The position numbers and the translations under genes were made by a program. Positions 1-6,409 of a stretch of 12,043 nt of DNA are shown here, one piece after another. The notes beneath the pieces were generated by a model. It was not told the DNA's origin. It worked only from the letters and a program-made list of their open reading frames with translations, and made no database searches. The stretch is from Deltaproteobacteria bacterium (GTDB lineage Bacteria > Desulfobacterota > Desulfobacteria > Desulfobacterales > JAFDCJ01). The stretch covers positions 1-12,043 of the forward strand of contig JAFDDW010000089.1 of NCBI GenBank assembly GCA_019310665.1, read 5' to 3'. How positions within the stretch are numbered: position 1 is the stretch's first letter; every line of letters begins with the position of its first letter.

Positions 1-1287
1 GGCCTTCTGCCGCGCATCGACCAGTTTTTTAACTTCCGCCGGCAATTCCTGGGGTTTATTGACCTGATCCAGGTCCAGTCCGAAAATGCGGTCGAAGTCC
101 AGGATGGTGGTGTATTTTTGGTCATCACCGATATTGCTTTTGAGCAGTTCCTGCACAGCGGCCAGCGCACGCGGCATATTTAAATCGTCATTGACGGCTT
201 CCAGGAATTTGCTTTTATGCTCCGGGTTGATTAGATGGTCCGGATCGGCCGCGGCATCTGCCAGCTGCCGAACCTGGTTTTGCAGGTGCAGCAAACCGTT
301 GCGGGCAGCCTGAACACTCTCATCGCTGTACTCCATCGGCTTGCGATAATGGGTCTGAAAGGATGCAAACCGGTACACCAGCGGATTGATACCCGCCTTG
401 ACAAAAACATTATCAAGGATAAGAAAATTGCCTTCGCTCTTGGCCATCTTCTTGCCGCCCGTGATAATTAAAAAGGCCCCATGCATCCACCAGTTAAAAA
501 ATTTACGTCCGGTAGCCGCCTCCGATTGGGCAATTTCATTGGTATGATGCACGTCGATGTGGTCGGTCCCGCCGCAATGAATATCAAGTTGCTCCCCTAA
601 AAATTTCATGCTCATGGCCGAGCATTCAAGATGCCAGCCCGGAAACCCGACACCCCAGGGAGAATCCCACTCCATCTGTCGTTGAACGCCTGCGGGCGAA
701 AATTTCCACAGGGCGAAATCGGTTGGATTGCGCTTTTCCGGATTTTTCTCAACCCGGGCACCCTCTTGCAGCGACTCAATATCCTGGTGGGAAAGCTTGG
801 TGTAATCTTCAAACTTTGGGGTGTCAAAGTAAACGCCGTCGCTGGTGCGATAAGTATATCCCTTTTCCTCCAGAATTTTTACGAGGGCAATCTGGTCGTC
901 AATGGTATCGGTGGCTTTGATCCAGATATCCGGCGCTATAATATTTAACCGGGCGATATCATTTTTAAAGGCCTGGGTGTAAAAATCAGCGATTTCCCAG
1001 GCCGTTCGACCCTCCCGCTGGGCCCCTTTTTCCATTTTGTCTTCGCCCATGTCCCGGTCGCCGGTTAGATGACCGACGTCGGTAATATTCATCACGTGTT
1101 TTACCCGGTACCCGTTGTACTGTAGAACCCGCTTTAGGATATCCTCGAAAATATAGGTCCGCAGGTTGCCGATGTGGGCAAAATTATAAACCGTGGGGCC
1201 GCAGGTATACAGCCCCACCTTCCCCGGTTGAACAGGTTTAAATTCGGCTTTCCGGCGGGTCAGTGAATTGTACAAATGTAGTTTCAT
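1..1287 (-). CDS. cysS: Cysteinyl-tRNA synthetase, C-terminus cut by window edge
   Basis: Charges tRNA-Cys with cysteine in the cytoplasm (class I aminoacyl-tRNA synthetase). The minus frame starting at ATG 1287-1285 stays open for 429 codons to base 1, against about 460-490 residues for the family, so only the C-terminal tail is missing. The N-terminus carries TCGPTVYN with zinc ligand C29, followed by the class I signature as HIGN (residues 38-41), a normal variant in this enzyme. GWHLECSAM and the HHTNEIAQSE segment supply the other expected zinc ligands (Cys, His, Glu). The second signature is KMAKS (280-284), followed by SEGNF. A weak GGAT-type ribosome site lies about 8 bases before the ATG. 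It is divergent from the metal-transporter gene. The identification is secure and the visible part has no frameshift. Confidence 0.97.
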   Translation of the reverse strand, partial: MKLHLYNSLTRRKAEFKPVQPGKVGLYTCGPTVYNFAHIGNLRTYIFEDILKRVLQYNGYRVKHVMNITDVGHLTGDRDMGEDKMEKGAQREGRTAWEIADFYTQAFKNDIARLNIIAPDIWIKATDTIDDQIALVKILEEKGYTYRTSDGVYFDTPKFEDYTKLSHQDIESLQEGARVEKNPEKRNPTDFALWKFSPAGVQRQMEWDSPWGVGFPGWHLECSAMSMKFLGEQLDIHCGGTDHIDVHHTNEIAQSEAATGRKFFNWWMHGAFLIITGGKKMAKSEGNFLILDNVFVKAGINPLVYRFASFQTHYRKPMEYSDESVQAARNGLLHLQNQVRQLADAAADPDHLINPEHKSKFLEAVNDDLNMPRALAAVQELLKSNIGDDQKYTTILDFDRIFGLDLDQVNKPQELPAEVKKLVDARQKA

Positions 1288-1341
1288 TATTCATCCGTAA
1301 CCCTAAATGATAAAAAATGTCAATGATGAAATCCTCAAATC

Positions 1342-1369
1342 TTGACAGGCCTTCCCGGTTGTGTATTTT
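1342..1369 (+). promoter_or_regulatory. Candidate sigma-70 promoter for the ZIP transporter
   Basis: A perfect TTGACA (1342-1347) is followed after 16 bases by TATTTT (1364-1369), which matches four of six -10 positions. Transcription would start near 1376, about 60 bases before the preferred ATG at 1437. It lies in the 149-bp divergent spacer shared with cysS. The call rests on visual matching only. Confidence 0.4.
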
Positions 1370-1436
1370 TTCTTGCCCCTTGCCGCCAAAGCGTATAAAC
1401 ATACTCTAAACTTTGAAGAATGAAAGGAGTCGGCTG

Positions 1437-2236
1437 ATGGTTGACTGGTTCGTCGGACAAAATACGGTATTGCAAGCCCTGATCGCAACCTTGTTTACTT
1501 GGTTTGTGACCGCATTGGGCGCCGCGCTGGTTTTCTTTTTCAAAACCATTAACAGAAAAGTACTGGACGGCATGCTGGGTTTTGCCGCCGGAGTAATGAT
1601 TGCGGCAAGTTTCTGGTCGCTGTTGGCTCCGGCCATTGAGATGGCCGCAGAATCGAGCCTGCCGGCCTGGATTCCCGCCACGACCGGCTTTCTGATGGGC
1701 GGCCTGTTCCTCTGGGGAGGAAGCCGAAGGCGTAAAGACGAGCTGGCACCGAAGCATTTTGCTTGTGCTTGCAATCACGCTGCACAATATTCCTGAGGGC
1801 CTGGCAGTCGGCGTTGCCTTCGGTGCCCTGGCATCAGATCTGCCCTCAGCGACTATGGCCGGTGCCGTTGCCCTGGCCATAGGCATTGGTATCCAGAATT
1901 TCCCGGAACATAGGCATTGGTATCCAGAATTTCCCGGAAGGTGCCGCCGTCTCGGTGCCCTTGCGCCGGGAAGGCTTTTCGCGCCTGAAAAGTTTCTGGT
2001 ACGGGCAGGCATCCGGCATCGTCGAGCCCATTGCAGGGGTGCTGGGAGCGGTGTCCGTTATCCTGATAAAACCGATACTGCCCTATGCCCTGTCCTTTGC
2101 CGCCGGCGCCATGATATACGTCGTTGTGGAAGAACTTATCCCTGAATCCCAACTGGAGAAGAATACCGATATTGCTACAATCGGCGCCATGCTTGGGTTT
2201 GCCGTCATGATGACCCTGGATGTGGCTTTGGGATAA
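1437..2236 (+). pseudogene. ZIP/GufA-family divalent metal transporter, broken in three frames
   Basis: ZIP-family inner-membrane proteins move zinc or other divalent metals. The start is placed at ATG 1437 because AAAGGAG (1423-1429) precedes it by seven bases; an in-frame ATG at 1413 has no such site. Homologous sequence runs in three successive frames. Frame one holds two membrane segments and ends at FLMGGLFLW (to about 1718). Frame two resumes with EEAEG, LLVLAIT and the metal-site motif HNIPEG. Frame three starts inside a 31-bp duplication and holds the second metal motif NFPEG, then GIVEP and the last helices through VVVEELIPE, ending at the 2234-2236 stop. The second shift is fully explained by an exact tandem duplication (1878-1939). 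At the first, the loop usually carrying a histidine-rich segment seems missing. This is either a real pseudogene or an assembly or sequencing error. Confidence 0.85.
1878..1939 (+). repeat. Exact 31-bp tandem duplication inside the ZIP gene
   Basis: Bases 1878-1908 and 1909-1939 are identical 31-mers, each beginning CATAGGCATTGG and ending TTCCCGGAA. Because 31 is not a multiple of three, the duplication shifts the reading frame. Deleting one copy in silico joins the upstream frame (LAIGIGIQNFPE) to the downstream frame (GAAVSVPL) without any other change. Confidence 0.97.
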
Positions 2237-2324
2237 ACGAAAATAGTTGTAAGGTATAAGGTGTATAGGGTATAAGGTAGGAAGAAATGAGATAAAAATA
2301 TAAATCAGCGTCTATTCCTTATTT

Positions 2325-2381
2325 AAAATCCGAAATCCGAAATCTAAAATCCGAAATCGAAGCAATCCCAGATCCGAAATC
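2325..2381 (-). repeat. Degenerate 57-bp intergenic repeat, copy A
   Basis: Read on the minus strand, this spacer consists of variants of GATTTCGGATTT. It aligns without gaps to 11169-11225 on the plus strand at 48 of 57 positions. Five of the nine differences are C here and T in the other copy. It fills the gap between the convergent 3' ends of the ZIP gene and the UbiB-like gene. Just before it (2250-2280) is another short word family, variants of GTATAAGG. Confidence 0.8.
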
Positions 2382-2392
2382 AAAGGCTTGCC

Positions 2393-4090
2393 TTATAGCT
2401 TTCCCTTCCTGAGGATTGCCACCAACAGCCAGATTCCCATAATCGCGGCGGCAGAGAAGAGCAGGATTCCGATAAGTGAAATCCCGTAAATAAGGGGCGG
2501 GGTTTCGGATATCACAATCAGTGCGGACCCGATAATCAACGCCGCGATCAGGATGGAAAAAGAAATCCGGTTGGAGATTCGGTCATAGGTTGCCAGCATG
2601 GTCTCCAGACCCCGATGCTCAATTTTCAAACTGAGTTTGTGCTGCCGGGCTAAATTGGCAAGGTCAAGCAAGTCTTTGGGAAATTGTTGAAAAAAATGAA
2701 GCAGCCGGGAAGCCAGATCGTAAACATCGTCGGCGATTCGTTGGGGTTTATACCTGGACAGCTTTACCTCCGCGATAAAGGGTGTGGCCTGAGCAATCAT
2801 ATCAAAATCCGGATCAAGCATATGGCCCACGCTTTCCATGGTGCTAAAGGCTTTCATCATCAAAAAAATATCCGGCGGAATTCGCAACCTTAAGCTGGTG
2901 GACAATTCCAGCAATTGCTGCAGCAGCTTGCCAAGCTCGATATCCTTCAGGGGTTTGTAAAGATGCCGCCCCATGAAATCCGCCACCTCCCGTTCAAACA
3001 ACCGCATCTCCGGTTCTTCGTCCCAATAGGTTAACTTAAGAAGTACCTGGGCCGTACGAACTTCATCCTGGTGAACGATACTGTCGAGCAGATCGACAAA
3101 ATTCTCCCGGGTCTGTCGATCCACTATACCGGTCATACCGAAGTCCAGCAGGCAGATCACATTGTCGGGCAATACAAAAATATTGCCCGGGTGCGGATCG
3201 GCATGAAAAAAACCGTTGACAAAGATCTGTTTGAGCACCAGATCGGCACCCCGGGCGGTGATAATCCCCCGGTCGAGCCCTGCGGCGTCCAGGCTCTTAA
3301 TATCTGAGATCTTAATGCCTTCAATGAACTCGCAGGTCAGTACGCGGGTGGTGGTGGTGTCACGAAATACCTTGGGGATATAAACAAGGGGGTCGTCTAT
3401 AAAATGACGGGCAATCCTCTCCATATTGGTTGCTTCGTTTTTGTAATCAATTTCTTTTTCCAGCGTCTTGGCAAATTCTTCTACAATTTTCACCGGACGA
3501 TGGAAGGATAGCTCTTCTATGTGGTGTTCGGCCAGGGTTGCCAGATGCAGCATGATTTCAAGATCGACTTCGATGATTTTTTCAATACCGGGCCGCTGGA
3601 ATTTAACGGCCACCGCTTCGCCGTCTTTCAAAACCGCCCGGTGCACCTGACCGATGGAAGCCGATGCAAATGGCTCTTCTTCCAGGCTGTCGAACAACTC
3701 TTCGGGGGACATGCCGAACTCAGAACTGACAACTTTACGGACTTTTTCAAATGGAAAGGCCGGAATCTTATCCTGGAGCAGTGACAGTTCTTCGATATAT
3801 TCCATCGGGACAAGATCCGGACGGGTGGAAAGTATCTGACCGAGCTTTACATAGGTGGGCCCGAGTTCTTCAAAAGCCATTCTCAGCCGCTGGGGCCGGC
3901 TCAGTCGTTCTACCCGGTTGGCCCGTTTCCTCGATATCATTTGAAGACCGACTTCAATATATTGATCGATCTTCAACATCTCCAGCAGGTCCCCAAAGCC
4001 ATACTTAAACAATACGGTCAGGATCTGCCGGTAGCGGTTGAGGTGTCGATAGGTCCGGCCTATGACACCTATTTTTCTTATGCTCAGCAT
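2393..4090 (-). CDS. ubiB: ABC1/AarF/UbiB-family atypical kinase, membrane-anchored
   Basis: ABC1-family proteins have a protein-kinase-like fold and support isoprenoid quinone synthesis or other membrane lipid metabolism; the substrate is uncertain here. The protein has 565 residues, usual for the family. Visible hallmarks in order are KLGQ (82-85), the alanine-rich nucleotide loop ASASIGQVH (about 142-150), a lysine in AVKFQRP (K163), HADPHPGN (296-303) and the DFG motif (316-318). Two hydrophobic C-terminal segments (about 511-528 and 535-558) would anchor it in the membrane. The start gives the expected amphipathic beginning, but only a weak AGG precedes the ATG. It lies 263 bp downstream of the phasin-like gene on the same strand, with a large inverted repeat between them. 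The family is secure; the exact ubiB role is not. Confidence 0.9.
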   Translation of the reverse strand: MLSIRKIGVIGRTYRHLNRYRQILTVLFKYGFGDLLEMLKIDQYIEVGLQMISRKRANRVERLSRPQRLRMAFEELGPTYVKLGQILSTRPDLVPMEYIEELSLLQDKIPAFPFEKVRKVVSSEFGMSPEELFDSLEEEPFASASIGQVHRAVLKDGEAVAVKFQRPGIEKIIEVDLEIMLHLATLAEHHIEELSFHRPVKIVEEFAKTLEKEIDYKNEATNMERIARHFIDDPLVYIPKVFRDTTTTRVLTCEFIEGIKISDIKSLDAAGLDRGIITARGADLVLKQIFVNGFFHADPHPGNIFVLPDNVICLLDFGMTGIVDRQTRENFVDLLDSIVHQDEVRTAQVLLKLTYWDEEPEMRLFEREVADFMGRHLYKPLKDIELGKLLQQLLELSTSLRLRIPPDIFLMMKAFSTMESVGHMLDPDFDMIAQATPFIAEVKLSRYKPQRIADDVYDLASRLLHFFQQFPKDLLDLANLARQHKLSLKIEHRGLETMLATYDRISNRISFSILIAALIIGSALIVISETPPLIYGISLIGILLFSAAAIMGIWLLVAILRKGKL

Positions 4091-4120
4091 AGGCCTAATG
4101 TAAAAATCAGTTACGTAAAG

Positions 4121-4339
4121 AAATGCCTAAAATGCCTAAATTGCACTAAAATGCCTAAAATCAAGGCCCGCCTCCGGCGGATCGATTTGACAAAAGCAAA
4201 GGCAGGTTACGTGATTATTTTTACTTACTAGTTGCTCGCTTTTACAAGCACATAACACCAGGTGTTTAAAATAAAGCCTGAGCGCAGCGACACCACAATT
4301 TTAGGCATTTTAGGCATTTTAGCGCAATTTAGGCATTTT
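4121..4339. repeat. Large inverted repeat built from AATGCCTAAA words
   Basis: The arms 4129-4161 and 4307-4339 are reverse complements at 32 of 33 positions, separated by a 145-bp centre. Each arm contains repeated AATGCCTAAA words and one longer irregular word, and each side carries an extra partial word (4121-4128 outside the left arm, 4301-4306 inside the right). The centre includes a CCGCC-TCC-GGCGG palindrome. No reading frame of interest lies inside and no target-site duplication is obvious. It fills the spacer between the phasin-like gene and the UbiB-like gene. It could be a MITE-like non-autonomous element or a long mRNA hairpin. Confidence 0.85.
4163..4183 (-). repeat. REP-like palindrome, copy 1
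   Basis: The core CCGCC-TCC-GGCGG (4168-4180) is a short GC-rich palindrome flanked by AAGG and ATC. The 21-base unit matches the reverse complement of 6340-6360 at 20 positions. A third, shorter copy lies at 8914-8930. Confidence 0.75.
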
Positions 4340-4353
4340 CCGGTTTATCCGGG

Positions 4354-4665
4354 TTAGGACTTCTCCTTTTCGCTGCTGATCATTTTTTTTAAATCTCGGA
4401 CTTCTTTTTTCAAGGCCTTTAATTCATCGGTTGTTACCACATCGGCTTTCTTAAAAAATTCCTTGACCATTTTTTCGACCCGGGTCTCCAGTTTCTTCTG
4501 AGTGTCTTCATAGCGTTTTTGCAAATCTTTGGTAAACTTTCTGCCGTCTTTTTCGGACATCTTCCCCTTATCAATCAATTCTTTGGCCAGATCTTCCACT
4601 TCATCCCAGGTTTTCAGCGCCAGGCCGACACCTGCCAGCAGGGTTTTCTTGATCAGGTCAGGCAT
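4354..4665 (-). CDS. Phasin-like (polyhydroxyalkanoate granule-associated) small protein
   Basis: This is a 103-residue, highly charged, helical protein. It starts MPDLIKKTLLAGVGLALKT, a short amphipathic opening typical of phasin-superfamily proteins. Lysine- and glutamate-rich helices follow, and a likely coiled coil fills the last third (about 80-103, heptad-like LKALKKEVRDLKKMI). Phasins coat storage-polymer granules or membranes; members in organisms without such polymers are of unknown role. A strong AAAGGGGGG ribosome site precedes the ATG. A small stem-loop (4681-4694, ATCCT/AGGAT) lies just upstream in the leader. It sits between the acyl-CoA dehydrogenase and the UbiB-like gene on the same strand, 85 bp from the former, so co-transcription is plausible. 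The gene is secure; the granule role is inferred. Confidence 0.8.
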   Translation of the reverse strand: MPDLIKKTLLAGVGLALKTWDEVEDLAKELIDKGKMSEKDGRKFTKDLQKRYEDTQKKLETRVEKMVKEFFKKADVVTTDELKALKKEVRDLKKMISSEKEKS

Positions 4666-4722
4666 TTCACCCCCCTTTCGATCCTAAAAAGGATACATGA
4701 TCATTAAAAATGGTTTTGGTGG

Positions 4723-4745
4723 TTGATACCCCGGAGGCGTATCAA
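4723..4745 (-). terminator. Stem-loop just after the acyl-CoA dehydrogenase stop
   Basis: TTGATAC (4723-4729) and GTATCAA (4739-4745) form a perfect seven-base-pair stem with a nine-base loop. It begins five bases past the stop codon (4753-4751). No T-run follows on the minus strand, so it may be a transcript-stabilising or processing hairpin rather than a true intrinsic terminator. Confidence 0.35.
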
Positions 4746-4750
4746 TTAAA

Positions 4751-5905
4751 CTATTTGATTTTACCGATCACCGCACTGGCAATCGTATTCTTTTGAATCT
4801 CCTTGGTACCCTCATACAGTTCGGTGATCTTGGCATCGCGGTAAAACCGCTCGACTTCATATTCCGTCATGTATCCGTATCCGCCCAGAAGTTGTATGGC
4901 TTCATCTGCCACTTCAACCGCCGTGCGTGCCGCATACATTTTGGCCATGGATGTCAGTTTGGGGTCAATGCGGCCCTGATCAAAATTCCAGGCGGCCTTG
5001 TAAGTTATCAGTCTGGCAAGCTCAATCTTGGTGGCCATATCCGCCAGTTTATGCTGGGTGACCTGGAACTGGGCAATCTTGCGGCCAAACTGTTCCCGTT
5101 CTTTAACATAGGCCAGAGCGCGATCATAGGCACCCTGGGCGATTCCCAAGGCCTGGCCGGCAACTAAAATCCGGCTCTCGTCGAAAAATTCTAAAACATG
5201 GTAGAAGCCTTTACCCTCCTCCCCGATAATGTTGGCGGCCGGAACACGCACATCCTTGTAGTTGACCTCGGCCGTAGAGATCATGTGAATACCCATCTTT
5301 TCACCGACATCGGCGGTGGTAAGGCCTTCTTGACCATCCTCCACCAAAATCAAACTGATCCCCCGGTAAGTGGGCTGCACCTCGCTGTCCGTCTGACACA
5401 TGGTGCAATAAAAACCGGCCATGCCACCGTTGCTGATAAATGTTTTGGTGCCGTTAATGACCCATTCATCTCCCTCCCGCACGGCGGTCGTGTCCAGTGA
5501 GGTGATATCTGATCCATGACCCGGTTCGGTAAAGGCTCCGGACGAGAGCATTTCACCCTCGGCCACCGCCGGAAGAAATTTCCGCTTTAATTCCTCGCTG
5601 CCGAAACGCAAAACACACTCAGTGGCAAAACTGGAAAGAATAACGGCGCTGCCGATGGTGGAATCCTGGGCGCACAACGCATCGGCGATAATGATGTTTT
5701 CCAGAACACCAAGCCCCTGGCCGGAATACTCTTCCGGATAGTGAACGCCGATAAATCCTAAATCAGCTGCTTTTTTCCAAATCTTGGTTGGAAATTCGTG
5801 CTTTCTGTCAAGTTCAAGGGCAAGATCTTTGTCAAATTCACCTTTGGCGAATTCCCTGGCGGCTTTCTGAATTTCTTTTTGCGATTTAGTGAGCTCAAAA
5901 TCCAT
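4751..5905 (-). CDS. Acyl-CoA dehydrogenase (FAD-dependent)
   Basis: Oxidises an acyl-CoA to its 2,3-enoyl-CoA, passing electrons through FAD to electron-transfer flavoprotein; it acts in the cytoplasm in beta-oxidation or related acyl-CoA breakdown. The length of 384 residues is standard. Visible features are the N-terminal helical domain, the flavin-contacting segment AFTEPGHGSD (124-133), the conserved DESRI (242-246), YVKEREQFG (266-274), QLLGGYGY (338-345) and the catalytic base glutamate E365 in LYEGTKEIQ. The glutamate position matches short- and medium-chain enzymes rather than isovaleryl- or long-chain types. The substrate cannot be fixed from sequence alone. GGAGG lies seven bases before the ATG. 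No electron-transfer flavoprotein genes are in the window. Confidence 0.96.
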   Translation of the reverse strand: MDFELTKSQKEIQKAAREFAKGEFDKDLALELDRKHEFPTKIWKKAADLGFIGVHYPEEYSGQGLGVLENIIIADALCAQDSTIGSAVILSSFATECVLRFGSEELKRKFLPAVAEGEMLSSGAFTEPGHGSDITSLDTTAVREGDEWVINGTKTFISNGGMAGFYCTMCQTDSEVQPTYRGISLILVEDGQEGLTTADVGEKMGIHMISTAEVNYKDVRVPAANIIGEEGKGFYHVLEFFDESRILVAGQALGIAQGAYDRALAYVKEREQFGRKIAQFQVTQHKLADMATKIELARLITYKAAWNFDQGRIDPKLTSMAKMYAARTAVEVADEAIQLLGGYGYMTEYEVERFYRDAKITELYEGTKEIQKNTIASAVIGKIK

Positions 5906-5935
5906 CCTAATTCCTCCAAAAAATGATTTGATATG

Positions 5936-5949
5936 AACGATTATACGTT
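5936..5949 (-). promoter_or_regulatory. Palindromic operator centred on a -10 box upstream of the acyl-CoA dehydrogenase
   Basis: On the minus strand the sequence reads AACG-TATAAT-CGTT: a perfect -10 hexamer (5945-5940) framed by a four-base inverted repeat. Transcription would begin near 5933, about 28 bases before the ATG. No good -35 box is visible at the usual distance. The symmetry suggests a repressor site over the promoter, but such a short palindrome can also arise by chance. Confidence 0.35.
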
Positions 5950-5991
5950 TCGGAATGTCTATAACTTATTTAAAATATTCCAGCATTCCAA

Positions 5992-6056
5992 TTAGGCCGA
6001 CCCGCCGGGAAAAGTTTTATAAACCGATGCTGTCCAACCTGCTGGTTGCGGCCTAA
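5992..6056. repeat. Inverted repeat with two nested hairpins
   Basis: TTAGGCCG (5992-5999) and CGGCCTAA (6049-6056) form a perfect eight-pair outer stem. Inside, CCC-GCC-GGG (6001-6009) abuts the left strand and CAACC-TGCT-GGTTG (6035-6048) abuts the right strand, giving a three-helix layout. It lies upstream of the predicted acyl-CoA dehydrogenase start site, so it may be a DNA-level structure or a small unrecognised RNA. Confidence 0.5.
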
Positions 6057-6339
6057 CTTGCTGTTGGGATTAGCACATGCCACCAGTCTTTGCAAGGGGT
6101 TTGAAACCCGCATGGCCTGAATTTATCGGACACAAATAAGCCCTTATGATCATTTATTTGACAATATATTGATCGACTCGTCCGGTTTTAACGCAAAAGG
6201 TACTTGACTGTTGGGCGAAACTAACTTAATTATTTTAGGGTTAATCCGGACAAGCTGGAATTGACTATTGAAGATTGAATATTGAATATTTGTGGATGTC
6301 GCTTCTCTCCGTCATTTTTATGATAGTTTTTTTATAACC

Positions 6340-6360
6340 GATCCGCCGGAGGCGGACCTT
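6340..6360 (+). repeat. REP-like palindrome, copy 2
   Basis: The core CCGCC-GGA-GGCGG (6343-6355) is flanked by GAT and ACCTT. It is the reverse complement of the 4163-4183 unit with one mismatch. It lies 50 bp upstream of the cooC start. Confidence 0.75.
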
Positions 6361-6375
6361 AAATATTTAATCACT

Positions 6376-6389
6376 TGAACGCTCACTCA
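6376..6389 (+). promoter_or_regulatory. Candidate TetR-type operator before cooC
   Basis: TGAACG-CT-CACTCA fits the imperfect palindrome pattern TGARYG-N2-CRYTCA, seen in sites of several TetR-family regulators of acyl-CoA metabolism (from memory, not searched). It ends just before the cooC ribosome site (AAAGGA, 6393-6398), where a bound repressor would block the transcript. Confidence 0.25.
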
Positions 6390-6409
6390 TAGAAAGGAAA
6401 ACTTTAAAA

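Larger units (their letters stand above)
5906..6409. other. 504-bp divergent control region without a gene
   Basis: This spacer lies between the divergent acyl-CoA dehydrogenase and CooC genes. I see no convincing reading frame. Going left to right it holds a palindrome over a minus-strand -10 box (5936-5949), an inverted repeat with internal hairpins (5992-6056), a short GGGTT/AACCC hairpin near 6095-6110, several TTGAC-starting boxes on the plus strand with poor -10 partners (6159, 6204, 6261), a short-word run of ATTGAATATT variants (6267-6290), a REP-like palindrome (6340-6360) and an operator candidate before cooC (6376-6389). Confidence 0.6.

Noticed and set aside
38..1287. Plus-strand reading frames inside the first 1.3 kb
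   Set aside because: They are antisense shadows of cysS, which has all class I synthetase motifs.
1317..1323. TTGACA on the minus strand as a cysS promoter
   Set aside because: The -10 position would fall on TTACGG, almost at the ribosome site; no acceptable second box is visible.
1878..1939. CRISPR-like pair of 31-bp repeats
   Set aside because: The two copies are directly adjacent with no spacer and lie inside coding sequence; this is a tandem duplication.
2380..2396. AAGGC-TT-GCCTT palindrome at the UbiB-like gene's 3' end as an intrinsic terminator
   Set aside because: The loop is only two bases and no T-run follows on either strand.
5991..6057. Possible integron attC site because GCCTAAC matches an inverse core site
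   Set aside because: The partner at 5991 (ATTAGGC) is in the wrong relative orientation for attC, no GTTRRRY core follows on either strand at proper spacing, and no integron integrase or cassette array is present.
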